64,000 bases of DNA, from NCBI GenBank assembly GCA_033065855.1, contig JAVXUO010000128.1:268501-332500 (forward strand). Direction: 5' to 3'. Shown here one piece after another: positions 24,010 to 34,344 of the stretch. Under the pieces are notes generated by a model. It saw nothing but the letters and a program-made list of their open reading frames with translations. It was not told the origin of the DNA and searched no databases. This DNA comes from Escallonia rubra. Taxonomy: Eukaryota > Streptophyta > Magnoliopsida > Escalloniales > Escalloniaceae. How positions within the stretch are numbered: the stretch's first letter is position 1; each line of letters begins with the position of its first letter. The position numbers and the translations under genes were made by a program.

Positions 24010-25150
24010 GATTTGCCAAAGGATGACAACTATCCAAATGAAGTGCTTCAAAACTTTAGTGTGGGATCAGAATTCCACACTAAAGTTTGCCAAATGAAAA
24101 TTACCCCCCAAATGATTGAACTCACAATCAGTCTGCCAAAGATATTGTACGAAACCACATTCCAAAAAGAGATGATAATGCGTTTCAGAGTAGAGTGATA
24201 ATGCGTTTTAGAGTAGAGTGACCATAGGGATCAGAATTCCAAAACAGCGCATTTTCTTTTGAGCAATTCAGACATGAGAGCTAATCGTTCATGCTCTAAT
24301 TGCCATAAGAAAAACTTAGCATTGATGTGACTATGAGGCAGAACCTGAGAATGCACTTGCACAAGAGCCTGATAGGTTCTTTTTACAGAAAAGGAACCAT
24401 TCATCCCATGAGACCAGATCTTAACATCCTGAGTATCATCCGAAGAAATAGCTAGGTTAAGGATCTGAGAGACGATATCGGGAGGGAAGATAATAAGTGT
24501 ACATTTCAAGAATGAGAGTTTGGAAGAAACAAATGATGAAGCTTCCAATGAGAGTTGTCAGGGAGACGAAAAAGCCGTAATTGATCCAGAGAGACGTTTG
24601 ACAACCACGAATCCATCCAAACCGAAATAGATCTCCCATTCCCGATATGCCATTGAATATCCTGTTTCAATCTTCTTTGTCCCACAAGCAGACTTCGCCA
24701 AACCCAAGACCCAGCCCTCTGAATATCTAAAATGTCCTTAGAAGTAAGGTATCGACCTTTCAAGATCTCTGTAAACGCTTATTATTATCTATGCAATTCT
24801 CTCATTTATTTTTAAAAAAAAAAGAACTGGTATAATAAGGAATTCGGTTTGGTCCAAATTCTCCAAGCTTGTTTAGATAACAAAGCTTGATTAAAGTAAG
24901 GAAAATTCCTAAACCCAAGGCCACCAAAACTTTTAGGTAAACAAAGAGTAGGTCATGCAATCCAATGAATAGACTTACGGCTGGCCTCACCCGACCACCA
25001 GAAACGGGTTAGGATTTGATCTAACTGAGAGCAAATATGTACAGGAAATCTATAAACAGACATGCAATGAACTAAAAGAGAGGATACAACTGATTGAATT
25101 AAAGTAGCTCGACCCACTTTATTGAGTAAAGGCCCAACCAATGAGCACAA
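24010..25150 (-). pseudogene. LINE ORF2 C-terminal region with zf-RVT-like end
   Basis: Pieces at 24953-25150 (GRATLIQSVVSSLLVHCMSV, the region after the polymerase core), 24506-24763 (DIQRAGSWVWRSLLVGQRR and ISVWMDSWL) and 24231-24548 (WSHGMNGSFSVKRTYQAL and FFLWQLEHERLA) match the usual order of plant LINE C-termini. Further down, SLFLECGFVQYLW can be read near 24140-24170, the end of the zf-RVT motif. Frame changes between pieces mark decay. Confidence 0.65.
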
Positions 25151-25282
25151 CGATCTTGAACACGAGTGACCAAACCCCTGGAAATTTCTTTCTTCTTAGC
25201 CGTTACATCCAAATTAACGCCTAAATATTTACCAAAGGTAGGAGTAGCTTGAAACTCAAATCCCGATTGGATCATTTGAAGC

Positions 25283-26274
25283 CTAAAAAATATATATATA
25301 AGTCATCAGTATACATAGGGTGAGAAATTGAAGGAGAAGATTTGCTGGCTTTAATACCTTCAATTTCCCTTTGTCTTTACGCCTCAAGAAGAGATAAGGA
25401 CAACACCTCAGCACAAGGGATAAAAAGGTACCCTTGCCTGAGACCACAAGAAGGATAAAAGCTGGGAGTAGGAGCCTCATTCACCAGTAAGGAATAAGAG
25501 ACTGAAGTAACACACTAAACCACAAGGTTCAACCAATGGGTAGGAAACCCCAAACGAGAAAGGACAACTTGGATAAAATCTCAATTTAAACGATAAAACG
25601 CTTTGCTCATGTCAAGCTTGAGAGCAACCAAAATAGCACCCCCTTTTTTCTGCCGACGGACATAGTCAGTTAATTCTTGAGCTAATAGAATATTATAAAA
25701 AATAAGTCTGTTAGGCACAAGGGCACTCTGAAAAGGTGAGATAAGTTCGGACCTAATCGGGCCCAACCGATTAACCAAGACTTTAGAGATGATTTTGTAG
25801 ATCACATTACACAAACTGATAAAATGAAGGAGAGCGAATTTTAGGAACTAAGGTAATGAAAGAGCAATTAGCCAGCATTTTCTCTAAGAGCAGAAAGGAA
25901 AGAACAACTTTAACTACCAAAGGACCTAACACAGTCCAACAACGTTCTTAAAGAACCGTAGGAATTTCATCAGGCCCAGGGGCTTTGAACCCACCCGATT
26001 GGAAAACTACTTTTTTAATCTCCTCAGGAATGAAAAGTTGAAGAAGGTGATTGAAATGAACATTCGACAGAGTTACAAAGGGTAAAGAGTTTAAGTAGGA
26101 AAGCAATTCATCCCGATGCAAAAGAAGATTAATAGAAGGTCTGAATTGTTTACTAAAGAAGGAAACGAGGTAACTGCGAATGCTATCAATGTCCACCAAT
26201 TCAGTACCCATATCATCAGTAATATAGTGAATATGATTAGGGTCAAATACACGTAGGTACCCTGAAACTACCAC
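25283..26274 (-). pseudogene. LINE ORF2 reverse transcriptase domain
   Basis: The polymerase that copies LINE RNA into DNA. Visible motifs: KAPGPDEIPTVL (fingers entry, about 25950-25985), QSALVPNRL, motif A ALKLDMSKAFYRLN with the catalytic Asp kept and the usual Asp of KAFDR replaced by Tyr (25581-25640), a frame-shifted GLRQG region near 25430, and the catalytic box read as YTDDL instead of the usual YADD (about 25300). Several frame changes show that it is not functional. The Pack-MULE at 26240-27619 splits the upstream part. Confidence 0.7.
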
Positions 26275-26440
26275 AAAGTCTCAATTGAGGGTCCCAAAGT
26301 TTAATTTTTACACATAAGGGTCTGCAACTACAAATTTGCAATAAGTAAGTACATCCGTCCAAATTCCTAAAGATCTAGCCCTTCCGTCAGGGGTAAAATT
26401 GTCTGGACATGTTTAAAATCTTCTTCTATTCTCTTCTTCT
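26240..26440 (+). repeat. Left TIR of the Pack-MULE
   Basis: About 200 bp that pairs with 27420-27619 in inverse orientation. The match runs from the terminal GGGTCAAATACACG through GGGTAAAATTGTC and GGACATGTTTAAA with only scattered differences, and fades into CTTCTT-rich sequence. Confidence 0.85.
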
Positions 26441-26737
26441 TTAATTTTTTTCTCTTCTTCTTCTTTAAATCAACTATTCTCTTCTTCTTCAATTTTTCTA
26501 TCCCTCCCGCTGACGCATCTTCCTCACCTCTTCCACGAGCCCAACACCACCGACTCCACCGCAGGCGCTAACGACGTCGCTTGACTTCTCCGGCAACACC
26601 GATGTCACCAACTTCACCGGCTCAAGAGATCTTCAAACCCTAAACCCTCCACGCCACCGCCTGCCACCTATCAGCCGTCGACGGAGCCCTAAATCCCGAT
26701 TCGCGACCTGACCTAGTTGAGCTAGTGACCCTATTTT

Positions 26738-27020
26738 TTATTCAACTGATGATGATCGGGAAGTTACTGTGGCAACTAGGGTTTCTGGGTTTGTTTTCAA
26801 TTGGGGCTTTGGTAACGAAGCGGCAGCATAATTGGAGATTAGGCTGTGCAAGGTGTGGTTTGGGATTAATGAAAGGAGGGTCTGACAAGGAGATTGCAAT
26901 GTCTGGTAGCCGGAGTCCATCCACTGCTGGATTGACGGCCGGTCAAAAGTGTGGCCGGAGGAGAGAATAACTGGGTCTGTCATTATCTCTAGCGAGATTG
27001 GGATTTGTTTTCTGCCTGCG
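26738..27020 (-). pseudogene. U-box E3 ligase fragment (PUB8/9-like) captured by the Pack-MULE
   Basis: The minus strand reads PISLEIMTDPVILSSGHTFD, then RPSIQQWMDSG, then LIPNHTLHSLISNYAAASL. This is the first two-thirds of a plant U-box, the RING-like fold that recruits E2 enzymes for ubiquitination. The middle (about 26890-26925), where Arg-Thr-Cys-Pro is normally found, is out of register through compensating small indels and reads QTLQSPCQTLL. The usual residues just before PISLEIM are also altered. After the U-box the frame continues about 30 codons to a stop, with none of the ARM-type repeats of full PUB proteins. The parent is probably a PUB8-type gene elsewhere in the genome; that placement is from memory of the motif. 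Confidence 0.8.
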
Positions 27021-27419
27021 TAATAGTTTTCTTTCCCTCTGTTTGTGCCGATCTGGTGGCCCTTGGCGATGGGTCTGGCCGGTGGGTCAGGTGATGGAGC
27101 TCCGGCCAACTTGTGGTCCCCGGCGATGATGTTGCGCCGATTATTGATGGCGAATATGTTAGTGCGCCACGGTGGTTGTGGTATTGGCACCGGTGGTGAT
27201 GTGAGGAGACGGCGTCGGCGGTGATGGTAATCTGATGAGATGAGACGGTATGGTGGTGGTTTGACTGTGTTGATGTTGATTTAGGTGATTTGGCTTCTTT
27301 GTGTATGCTAGATCGTTGGTGGGGCTTGGATAAGTGCCGAACTGGGTAGGAGGAGTTGAGTGAAAATTTGAAGAAGAAGAAGTAAAAAGAAATTAAAGAA
27401 GAAGATAAGAAAAAAGTTG

Positions 27420-27619
27420 AAGAAGAGAAGAGAAAAAAAATTTAAACATGTCCGGACAATTTTACCCCTGACGGAAAGGGCTAGATCGTTAGGAATTTGG
27501 ACGGATGTACTTACTTATTGCAAATTTGTAGTTGCAAACCCTTATCTGTAAAAATTAAACTTTGGAATCCTCAATTGAGACTTTGTGGTAGTTTCAGGGT
27601 ACCTACGTGTATTTGACCC
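27420..27619 (-). repeat. Right TIR of the Pack-MULE
   Basis: The inverse counterpart of 26240-26440. The few differences by eye suggest a fairly young insertion. Exact identity was not calculated. Confidence 0.85.
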
Positions 27620-28064
27620 ATATGATTACTACGAGGACATATCACTGTAGATGTGTGGAACAATTTAGTATTCTTCTCATCGCCTTCTAGCCAGCAAAGT
27701 TTTGACCGTTGAGCCTAGAAAATATGTTCACATTCTAACACAAAATAAAGCCTACAACGGTTGTGAAAGTTCGCCAGTCGACTAAGATTCGAGCTGGATA
27801 CTGAGGCTTGGGCTATTGCAAGAGATTGTTGCACATACTTAATATGTGCAAATAGATCTCCAAAACGACTACGGCTCCAAGCATGTAATACCCCCAAAAT
27901 AGATGTAAAACAACGCATCAGATGAAACAAAGGAGATCCAACGGAAGGCTGCGCACAAATATTATTGATAAGTGGCAAACACGAAGGGTCAGATAACCAC
28001 ATAGCCTCAAAACGGTGAGGGGAGGGAAATGAACGCATGATTCGATTGCTGAATAGCCAAATTA

Positions 28065-28631
28065 CTAGCCATTGCAGAGCAAAAGAGAATTATTCACGAC
28101 GGAGAAGCAAGCACCCGATGGAGCTTTTCGTACACGAACCCATGGTGGGGAGAACCTCAAACCCAAGTAAAAGGAGGACCACACCAACTGATATCTGAAA
28201 ACTAAATCTAAAAAGTCTCTAAAACTTTGAACCTCGGGGATAACTGAAGAATTACTGCCAGTTTTCTCTTCAGAGACCAAAACTTGATTAAAATCACCGC
28301 ATAAACATAAAGGACCAGGAAACGGTTCTAAAATCGAAGTAATAGTACCCTAAGTAAAAGGACGAAACTTAACTTGGGGGTGACCGTAAACAAAACTATA
28401 ATATACAGACGAACCCGAGAAGAAAGCACACGAAGTGAGGATTAGGTTTGGATAAACGCTTAGAATAATCAAACAAATGGGAGAGCGCCACCCTAACCAT
28501 AATCCTCGACTTAAACTAACTGGAGGCAAACCAACAAAATCCAGAAACCCAAATTTATGGAAAAGCAAAGCAACCTTACTCAGAGCCATCTTAGTTTCCA
28601 TAAAATACACTATGTCCAAAATAATGAACAC
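28065..28631 (-). pseudogene. LINE ORF2 endonuclease domain (APE-type)
   Basis: The domain that nicks target DNA to prime reverse transcription. The YFMETK motif holds the catalytic Glu (28560-28620), followed by a Ser-Arg-Gly-Leu-Trp-Leu-Gly-Trp stretch that matches the usual GLSGGLALLW region. Near 28280 Asn-Gln-Val-Leu-Val-Ser-Glu-Glu-Lys-Thr corresponds to the GDFN...EK motif of the family. The coding frame changes between the two blocks, so it is broken. Confidence 0.65.
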
Positions 28632-29620
28632 GGATAAGAGAATAAGCTATTAGAACGGTAGATGGCTGACCCATTCCCCCATAATTCCAGCAAAGCATAC
28701 TCGACCCATTGTTCACCTAAAGATACATTATTCCCACCCCCCAAATGTGCATCCTGACCCAATGAGAAATCCAAGGCCACGTGAGATGCCAACGAATAAG
28801 TGGAATTACAGATGTCAACAACAGGAGGGAGGTGAGACACATTAGACAACCACCTGTCTAGAGGATGTTGACCTTGGGAAAACGCAGACAACGCACTACC
28901 GACAACCTCGAGAAAGGGACCCTCCGGCAACGTCTCTGCAGATTCTGGTATCTGGTTAATAAGAGAATCCGAAGGACTAGATAAAGAATAAAAAGTCCCC
29001 TCAAAAGACGCCGGAGTTGCAGCCGGCGAAGGACCATTAGCCGGAGAGACCAAACTGATTCCTTCCATCAAACTATTTCGACTATCAGCTTCCTCAGAAA
29101 TTTCATTGGAAAAAATTTGATCCAACTCCATCACATCAAGAACCTCCCAATTATTAATTATTAATCATATTAATACGACTTGTGCGATTCCAGCTAGTAT
29201 TAGCATACGCACGAAGACGCTTAGTAAACATAGTCCTACGATTTTGATAATAAACCCTAGCATCAACAAGAGGAGGATACTTAACCAGAACATATTCAAG
29301 AAGCTGACGAGCTGGAACAAGGGAGAGATGACAATCAAAATTTACATGTCCAATTACGCCACAACGATAACAAACCTCAAAATTTTCTTATATGAAGCCC
29401 AAATTCAGTTAACATGGCCCTCCACTGTTGGAACATAAACACCAATAATCCAGTTAACATGGCCCTCATCAGAGAGTTCTTCATAGGGGATCCCACCTTA
29501 GTCACTTTTCTGTCTTGCAGGCCATCGATCCAAGTTAGGGTTCCTGATCATATTTTGAGCAGCAACATAATGACGCCATCCGTGGAATCCACTAGCCTAG
29601 CCAATTGACCTCAAGACAAC
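28610..29620 (-). pseudogene. LINE ORF1 (DUF4283/CCHC nucleic-acid-binding protein)
   Basis: ORF1 proteins of plant L1 elements bind the LINE RNA. A zinc knuckle of the form C-Y-R-C-G-x3-G-H-x4-C is readable on the minus strand at about 29315-29370. It follows an N-terminal region beginning near 29680 and precedes a 174-codon open stretch (28610-29134) rich in Ser/Pro/Glu, as in the usual ORF1 tail. In-frame stops interrupt the upstream part, so it is decayed. Confidence 0.6.
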
Positions 29621-30159
29621 GCAACAGTCGTATCGCAAGCCATCGCGTGCAAAAACTGTCGAAACCTCTGGCTCGCGTCTCTGGTTCCAACAACCATCAC
29701 AAGAAAAATAAATGCTAATCACAAGTCTTTGAAGAAAATTGAAAACTCAGGAAACTACCACCCCACCCGTATTAGAGGAGCCACCGGCGGCACCATTGTC
29801 AAAACGGTCCAGCCGTCTTCGCAGCAAAACAAAGAAAAGAAAACCAGTTTAAAGCTGCCACAATCCACCTTATTGTCGACAATGAACAGTCAGCCAGCCG
29901 GATGGCTCTAGACCAACAACTAAACAACCCACTGTCGCGGCAAGATAGCAAGCCAATCACAACAATAAAATGGACAGGAGGTAACGCCACGAGAGCCATG
30001 GGCACCACAACCCTACACAGCCACCAAAGGGTCGCCTCCCTTGCCAGCGTCTCCAGCCGTGCCACCACAAAACAAAACACAGAAGGAAAAATAAAAGGGA
30101 TAATCAAACCCCGCAAAACCCGTCGACGATCAGTCGTCAGTTGCATAACCATCTCCACC

Positions 30160-31091
30160 CAGTGGCGGATCCAGAAACATTGAGCAGGGTGGGCACTAGA
30201 TTTTTTTTTTTAAAGATTCAACGAGAAGGATATTCACAAAACGCATGCCCCAATATGCTTGTCCACGCTTTTACGCTAGCAAAATTTAAAATTTTATGGA
30301 ATTAAGTCAACTTTCAAACTAATAAAATAGTGACATTCGAAGCCCCCTGGTTCTGTCTAGATGGCTCAATCAGAAGGCCCAACAAAGAATTATTTGGGTG
30401 TTAAAGGCCCAATTGCTACTATAGTTAAACATACAAATTATAAGTTCCAAACACGAAACTTACCATGGAAATCGCTACCATGACCTTTGGGTTTAAAATA
30501 TAAACAAGGAGTCCACATGAAATTGCCACCAGCCAACAAGTAACACTTCAGCTTGATTCAGGCATCTAAAAAAGAAGATAGAAAAATCTCCTTCTGTTAC
30601 AATATCAATCGAGGGAAGCAACTTTTAACCGAAAGCCACCAGAATGGCTGGCTCGACTTTATTGGATCTTACGCAACATGTAGACCAGCCGGAGGAGGGA
30701 GAGAATAAAACAGGTGAGGCCAGAGGCAGAGAATGAGGTGTAGCCGTCAGAGCCCAAAGGCGGTGTGCTCTGTTGACTTGTAAAGTCTAAACTGTGTGGT
30801 TAAATATGTTGACTTTATGTGTTTACTTATTTGGAGTTTGAACTTTACTTTTTTTGTAATTTTTTGTATAACTTTAGCATTTTAAATGACTAAAAAGACA
30901 TTTCTTTTAACTTTCGCTAAAATATTTAGGTACTTTAACATGTAAAATAACTAAAAAAATATATAATTTAAGTAATTTTAGAATTTTTAGGTGGACATTT
31001 TTATCATTGTGGATAAAACTTACCACATAAAAGGAAAAAAATTTGGAGTAGCTGGGCGGCCTACCGGTGCCACCCATTAGCACCGCCACTG
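30160..31091. mobile_element. Non-autonomous hAT element, 932 bp
   Basis: The ends CAGTGGCGGAT and, reversed, CAGTGGCGGTG share a 9 bp perfect TIR. A perfect 8 bp target duplication TCTCCACC lies at 30152-30159 and 31092-31099, the length typical of hAT elements. The AT-rich interior has no transposase. It is inserted in the 5' leader of the LINE. Confidence 0.82.
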
Positions 31092-31545
31092 TCTCCACCA
31101 GGGTAACGGGCACCACAAACCGCCGAGCAACGACTACCAAAAAGTAAAGATTAACTAAAAGAAGAGGATGAAGCAACAACAACGCCATCGTAACCACTAG
31201 CATCAAGCGGTGCCATCACCACCGATGGCATAGGGCACACGCCACATCGTCGTCCAGCTCCAGATCTGCGCCACCGTTCAGCCACCACCCTTGCTCCCAA
31301 TCTGTGCCACCTTTTGCCCCCACCCTTGGTCCAGATCTACGCTACTGCGGCCACGGGGAAAATATCGCCACCGTCTACCACGACCAACAGTGACGTCGCC
31401 ACTTTGACAGCATCGTGCCAGCCGAGACTTTGAGACCATGATAAGTAGTGCCGCCTCACTGTTTCCTCACCGTAGCCGTCGCCTCACCGTTGCACCGTCT
31501 CATTGTTGCGCGCCGCCTCACTAAGCCACCGTTGCTCAATGAAAA

Positions 31546-31743
31546 AGGGGCAGACTTCAAAAAAGAAAAGAAAAGAAAAGAAAAAGGTCCATTCTTCCTT
31601 TTTAGAGAATTTTGTATTCCCCTTCATATCTACATTTAAGACCCACATGCTGTGTTTGGCGACAAGGATAAGGATTCTAGATAGGATAGGATAAGGGCGA
31701 ATAAGGCCGGACAAACTATAATGTCGGATAAGGTCGGATAAGC
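31546..31743. other. Junction between LINE leader and LTR material
   Basis: Contains an (AAAAG)n run near 31560-31586 and short GGATAAGG/GGATAGG repeats near 31665-31745. No gene is supported. Confidence 0.5.
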
Positions 31744-32560
31744 AAAAAGCCCTCGCTGGCTCAATCAACTAACAGGGCTCCGGCCCTCGCGGCGGGATGG
31801 GCTCGCAACCCTAAAGCCCTCGCCAGCTCAATCAAACTGATAGGACTCCGACCGTCGCGGCGGGACGGGCTCGCAACCCTAAAGCCCTCGCCGGCTCAAT
31901 CAAACTGACAGGGCTCTGGCCCTAGCGGCAGGACGGGCTCGCAACCATAAAGCCCTCGCCGACTCAATCAACTGACGGGCTACGGCCCTCGACGCGGAAC
32001 GGGCTCGCAACCCTAAGGCCCTCGCCAGCTCAATCAAACTGACAGGGCTATGGCCCTCGCGGCGGGACGGTCTCGCAACCCTAAAGCCCTCGCCGACTCA
32101 ATCAAACTGATAGGGCTCCAGCCCTCGCGGCGGGACGGTCTCGCAACCCTAAAGCCCTCGCTGGCTCAATCTAATTGACAGGGCTCCGACCCTCGCGGCG
32201 GGACCTCACCGGCTTGATCAAACTGACAGGGCTCCCTCGCCGGCTCAATCAAACTGACAGGGCTCTGGCCCTCGCAGCGAGACGGGCTCACAACCCTAAA
32301 GCCCTCGCCGGCTCAATCAAACTGATAGGACTCCGGCCGTCGCGGCGGGACGGGCTCGCAATCGTAAAGCCCTCGTCGGCTCAATCAACTGACGGGCTCC
32401 GGCCGTCGCGACGGGACAGGCTCGCAACCATAAAGCCCTTGCCGGCTCAATCAACTGACGGGCTCCGGCCCTCGCGGCGGGACGGGCTCGCAACCCTAAA
32501 GCCCTCACCGGCATAATCAACCGGGGGCTCCGGCCCTTGCCCGCACAATCAACCGACGGG
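31744..32560. repeat. 68 bp tandem array, left LTR-like block (copy B1)
   Basis: About 11-12 units with the phrases GCCCTCGCCGGCTCAATCA, GGGCTCCGGCCCTCGCGG and GACGGGCTCGCAACCCTAA. Full units are 68 bp; shorter variants lack a few bases at CAAACTGACAGG. A second array of the same family lies at 34345-34985. The frames across it (for example 32175-32516) are repetitive by-products. Confidence 0.9.
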
Positions 32561-33060
32561 CTTCAAGGGGCTCCGCTCGTAGTGCTCTAGCACGAGGACA
32601 CACCGCCACGGACTCTGAGTATCGAGCTGTGAGCATGTACGCTCATGTTACCAATGATCATCGACACTGCCAGGGCAATGACCCTTGGGTCACTCCGGGA
32701 CGGGAGCAGGTCCTCGGAGGGCATCGCATACGGCCCACCTGGCAGTTGACTGCAGGGGCAACCCTCACCGCTGCCAGGATCTTGGCGCGTCTCATGACGC
32801 ATCTCGTGGGATTCAGTAAGGGCTGGGACTGGAGGCTGGGGCAACGGGCTACTCTGACCATGCTACCGCGGTGTGGCCAGTCTCCTCAGACAGGCAGAAG
32901 AACGCTGCAAAGGCAGGACGACACGATCTCAGGGACCGGCAATTCGACGGACAATCAATACTGTGGGAGCCCCTCCGACGACGTGTCACTCCCGAAAGAC
33001 GACACGTGTCGGTTGATGACACGCGCGCATTTGTGCCTATATATAGTCGGCACTGGCTCT
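32561..33060 (+). mobile_element. LTR-like promoter block, Tat-like element (copy B1, fossil)
   Basis: It aligns closely with 34986-35510 in order and orientation and more loosely with 5970-6600. It ends just after the TATA box, where the sequence passes directly into the antisense PMD segment. This suggests a large internal loss between this LTR and the PMD part. Confidence 0.6.
33001..33046 (+). promoter_or_regulatory. LTR core promoter: G-box and TATA (copy B1)
   Basis: Palindromic GACACGTGTC (33001-33010) is followed by CTATATATAG (33038-33047). Same spacing class as at 6544-6588. Confidence 0.5.
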
Positions 33061-34000
33061 ATCGTCACAACTCGAGGTGGTTGCCCCGCGCTTGCCGCAC
33101 CACCTCACGGTTGTGCCACCACCTTCTGCTTCAGCTTTTTTGGAGCGGGCGCTGGCTCGGCAGATGTGGCCTTGGCCCCGCCGACCCCCTGCTCCCGCCG
33201 ACCCTCCAGCGCCTGCCGACCCTCTTGGGCCCGCCGACCCCCTCTCCTCTCGGCATCCTTCCCTTTCTCTTCCCCCCCGGCAGCGGGTCCCCCCACTCCT
33301 CCATGCCCGGCCGACCTCCCAGGGGTGGCCGTGCCCCCTCGAGTGGCCGAGCCACCTCGTGCGGCCGACCCCCATCCTCTCTCTTCCCTTTCCTCCCTCT
33401 GTTCTCCCCTTCTCTCCCCCGAATTGGCTTACCCACCTGGGGTGGCTGAGCCCCTCGCGGCCTCCCCCCGACGAGCCCCCTCTCCCCGCCGAGCCCCCTC
33501 CCCTTTTTTCCTTTCTCCCCCCTTCCCCTCTTCTTTCCTTCAACCCACCCCCGCCGACCCCCTGGCCCTGCCGACCCCCATTCCCCGATGACCCCTCGGC
33601 CACTTGTTTTCCTTCTCTCGCCATTTCGCCTCTTCACACTCCTCTCCTTTTTGCTAAAAATATTAAAATGGGCTCTTGTGCACAACCTCTTCCCCTCTTC
33701 AATATTTATAGGGGTGGGCCACCTTTCAATCTCAACCACCCATCTCAGTTTTTCTTCGCGCTCAATTTTTTTCGTCGACACCATGTGTTTTCGTTCACCT
33801 ACAAAGCCCCCCCTTTTAATTGTTGTTTCGCAACAATCATGTTTGGCTCCCCGTGCGCATCCAACACCGTTTATGCGTACGGTGCCTGCTCGGGTCGCCC
33901 CTCAGCGCACCCCGCACGTAGGGGGCTTATGTTCACAACCTATTCGGACCGCAACCCGGGGCCCGCTAAGAGATCCCAGTGGCACGACTCGTCACCCGTC
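33061..34000 (-). mobile_element. Antisense PMD-gene 5' segment (copy B, fossil)
   Basis: The GC-rich part (33130-33640) matches the low-complexity N-terminal region of the copy A PMD gene in composition and phrase (GCCGACCCCC repeats on the plus strand). The part at 33640-34000 aligns with 4600-5110, including CTCGGGTTGCCCCT/CTCGGGTCGCCCCT and GGGGGCTTATGTTC-type phrases. The PMD core is absent. The long plus-strand Pro/Ser-rich frames here (for example 32629-33591 and 33077-34003) are composition artefacts. The segment is broken. Confidence 0.5.
33702..33710 (-). promoter_or_regulatory. TATA box for the antisense PMD segment (copy B)
   Basis: The minus strand reads TATAAATATT, at the position corresponding to the TATATAAA of copy A (4604-4611). 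Its presence in both copies supports a real antisense promoter. Confidence 0.4.
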
Positions 34001-34076
34001 TAGCGGTCAACATCGCTCAACATCATTGCTCGGTCAGAGCGCTCTGCCTCGAGCATCCGAACGGCGATCGAAGATC

Positions 34077-34280
34077 AGCCACCCCCCTAAGAAAAAGGGT
34101 CGGCCACAACCTAAGGAAGGGGCTCGGCCACCCTCTTTAGAGGGGGGTTGGCCACCCATTTGGTTAGGGGGTCGGCCACCCTTGCAAAGGGGTTGGCCAC
34201 CCACTTGGTAAGGGGATCGGCCATCCTCCTTGGTGAAAGGGGGGGTTGGCCTCCTTTGCCCTTAGGGGGGGGGGGGGGAA
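34077..34280. repeat. GGTCGGCCACCC short tandem repeats (copy B)
   Basis: About ten copies of (G)GTCGGCCACCC/GTTGGCCACCC with 8-20 bp A/G-rich spacers, ending in a run of about 12 G (34266-34278). Counterpart of 5285-5335. Confidence 0.75.
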
Positions 34281-34344
34281 CCTGCTGCACGGCACTGGCT
34301 TCTCGCTCCAACAACACTCACCCACTATCTTCAGTAGCGCAACG

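Larger units (their letters stand above)
26240..27619. mobile_element. Pack-MULE (Mutator-like element) carrying a U-box gene fragment
   Basis: The ends GGGTCAAATACACGTAGG at 26240 and its inverse at 27619 begin long terminal inverted repeats of roughly 200 bp. A perfect 9 bp target duplication, ATATGATTA, flanks it (26231-26239 and 27620-27628); 9 bp is the hallmark length for Mutator elements. The interior encodes no MURA transposase and instead holds a host U-box gene fragment on the minus strand plus CGG-rich sequence. It sits inside LINE ORF2, so it is younger than the LINE. Long TIRs, no transposase and a host gene segment define a Pack-MULE. Confidence 0.88.
21283..31545 (-). mobile_element. 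L1-type LINE, minus strand, interrupted by at least four later insertions
   Basis: In transcription order (right to left): GC-rich 5' leader (about 31545-29620, split by a hAT element), ORF1 (about 29620-28610), ORF2 endonuclease (28631-28065), ORF2 middle (28038-27715 and 26274-25948, split by a Pack-MULE), reverse transcriptase (25814-25283), C-terminal region with zf-RVT-like motif (about 25150-24010), 3' UTR (from about 23989 to 21283, split by a MITE and a poly(A) retroelement) and an A-rich tail read as AATAAATAAATAAAAAA on the minus strand at 21283-21300. Numerous stops and frameshifts make it dead. The 5' limit is approximate and target duplications were not found. The 3' UTR assignment rests on composition and on continuity across the insertions. 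Confidence 0.7.

Noticed and set aside
26725-26970. 81-codon plus-strand frame in the Pack-MULE
   Set aside because: Opposite strand of the U-box fragment.
31744-32560. CRISPR-like array
   Set aside because: The units are head-to-tail tandem copies without unique spacers, in a plant LTR.
32629-34003. Several long plus-strand frames (320 and 308 codons) and opposite minus-strand frames
   Set aside because: They cross LTR promoter sequence and CCGCCGACCCC low-complexity DNA in many frames at once; none shows a domain.
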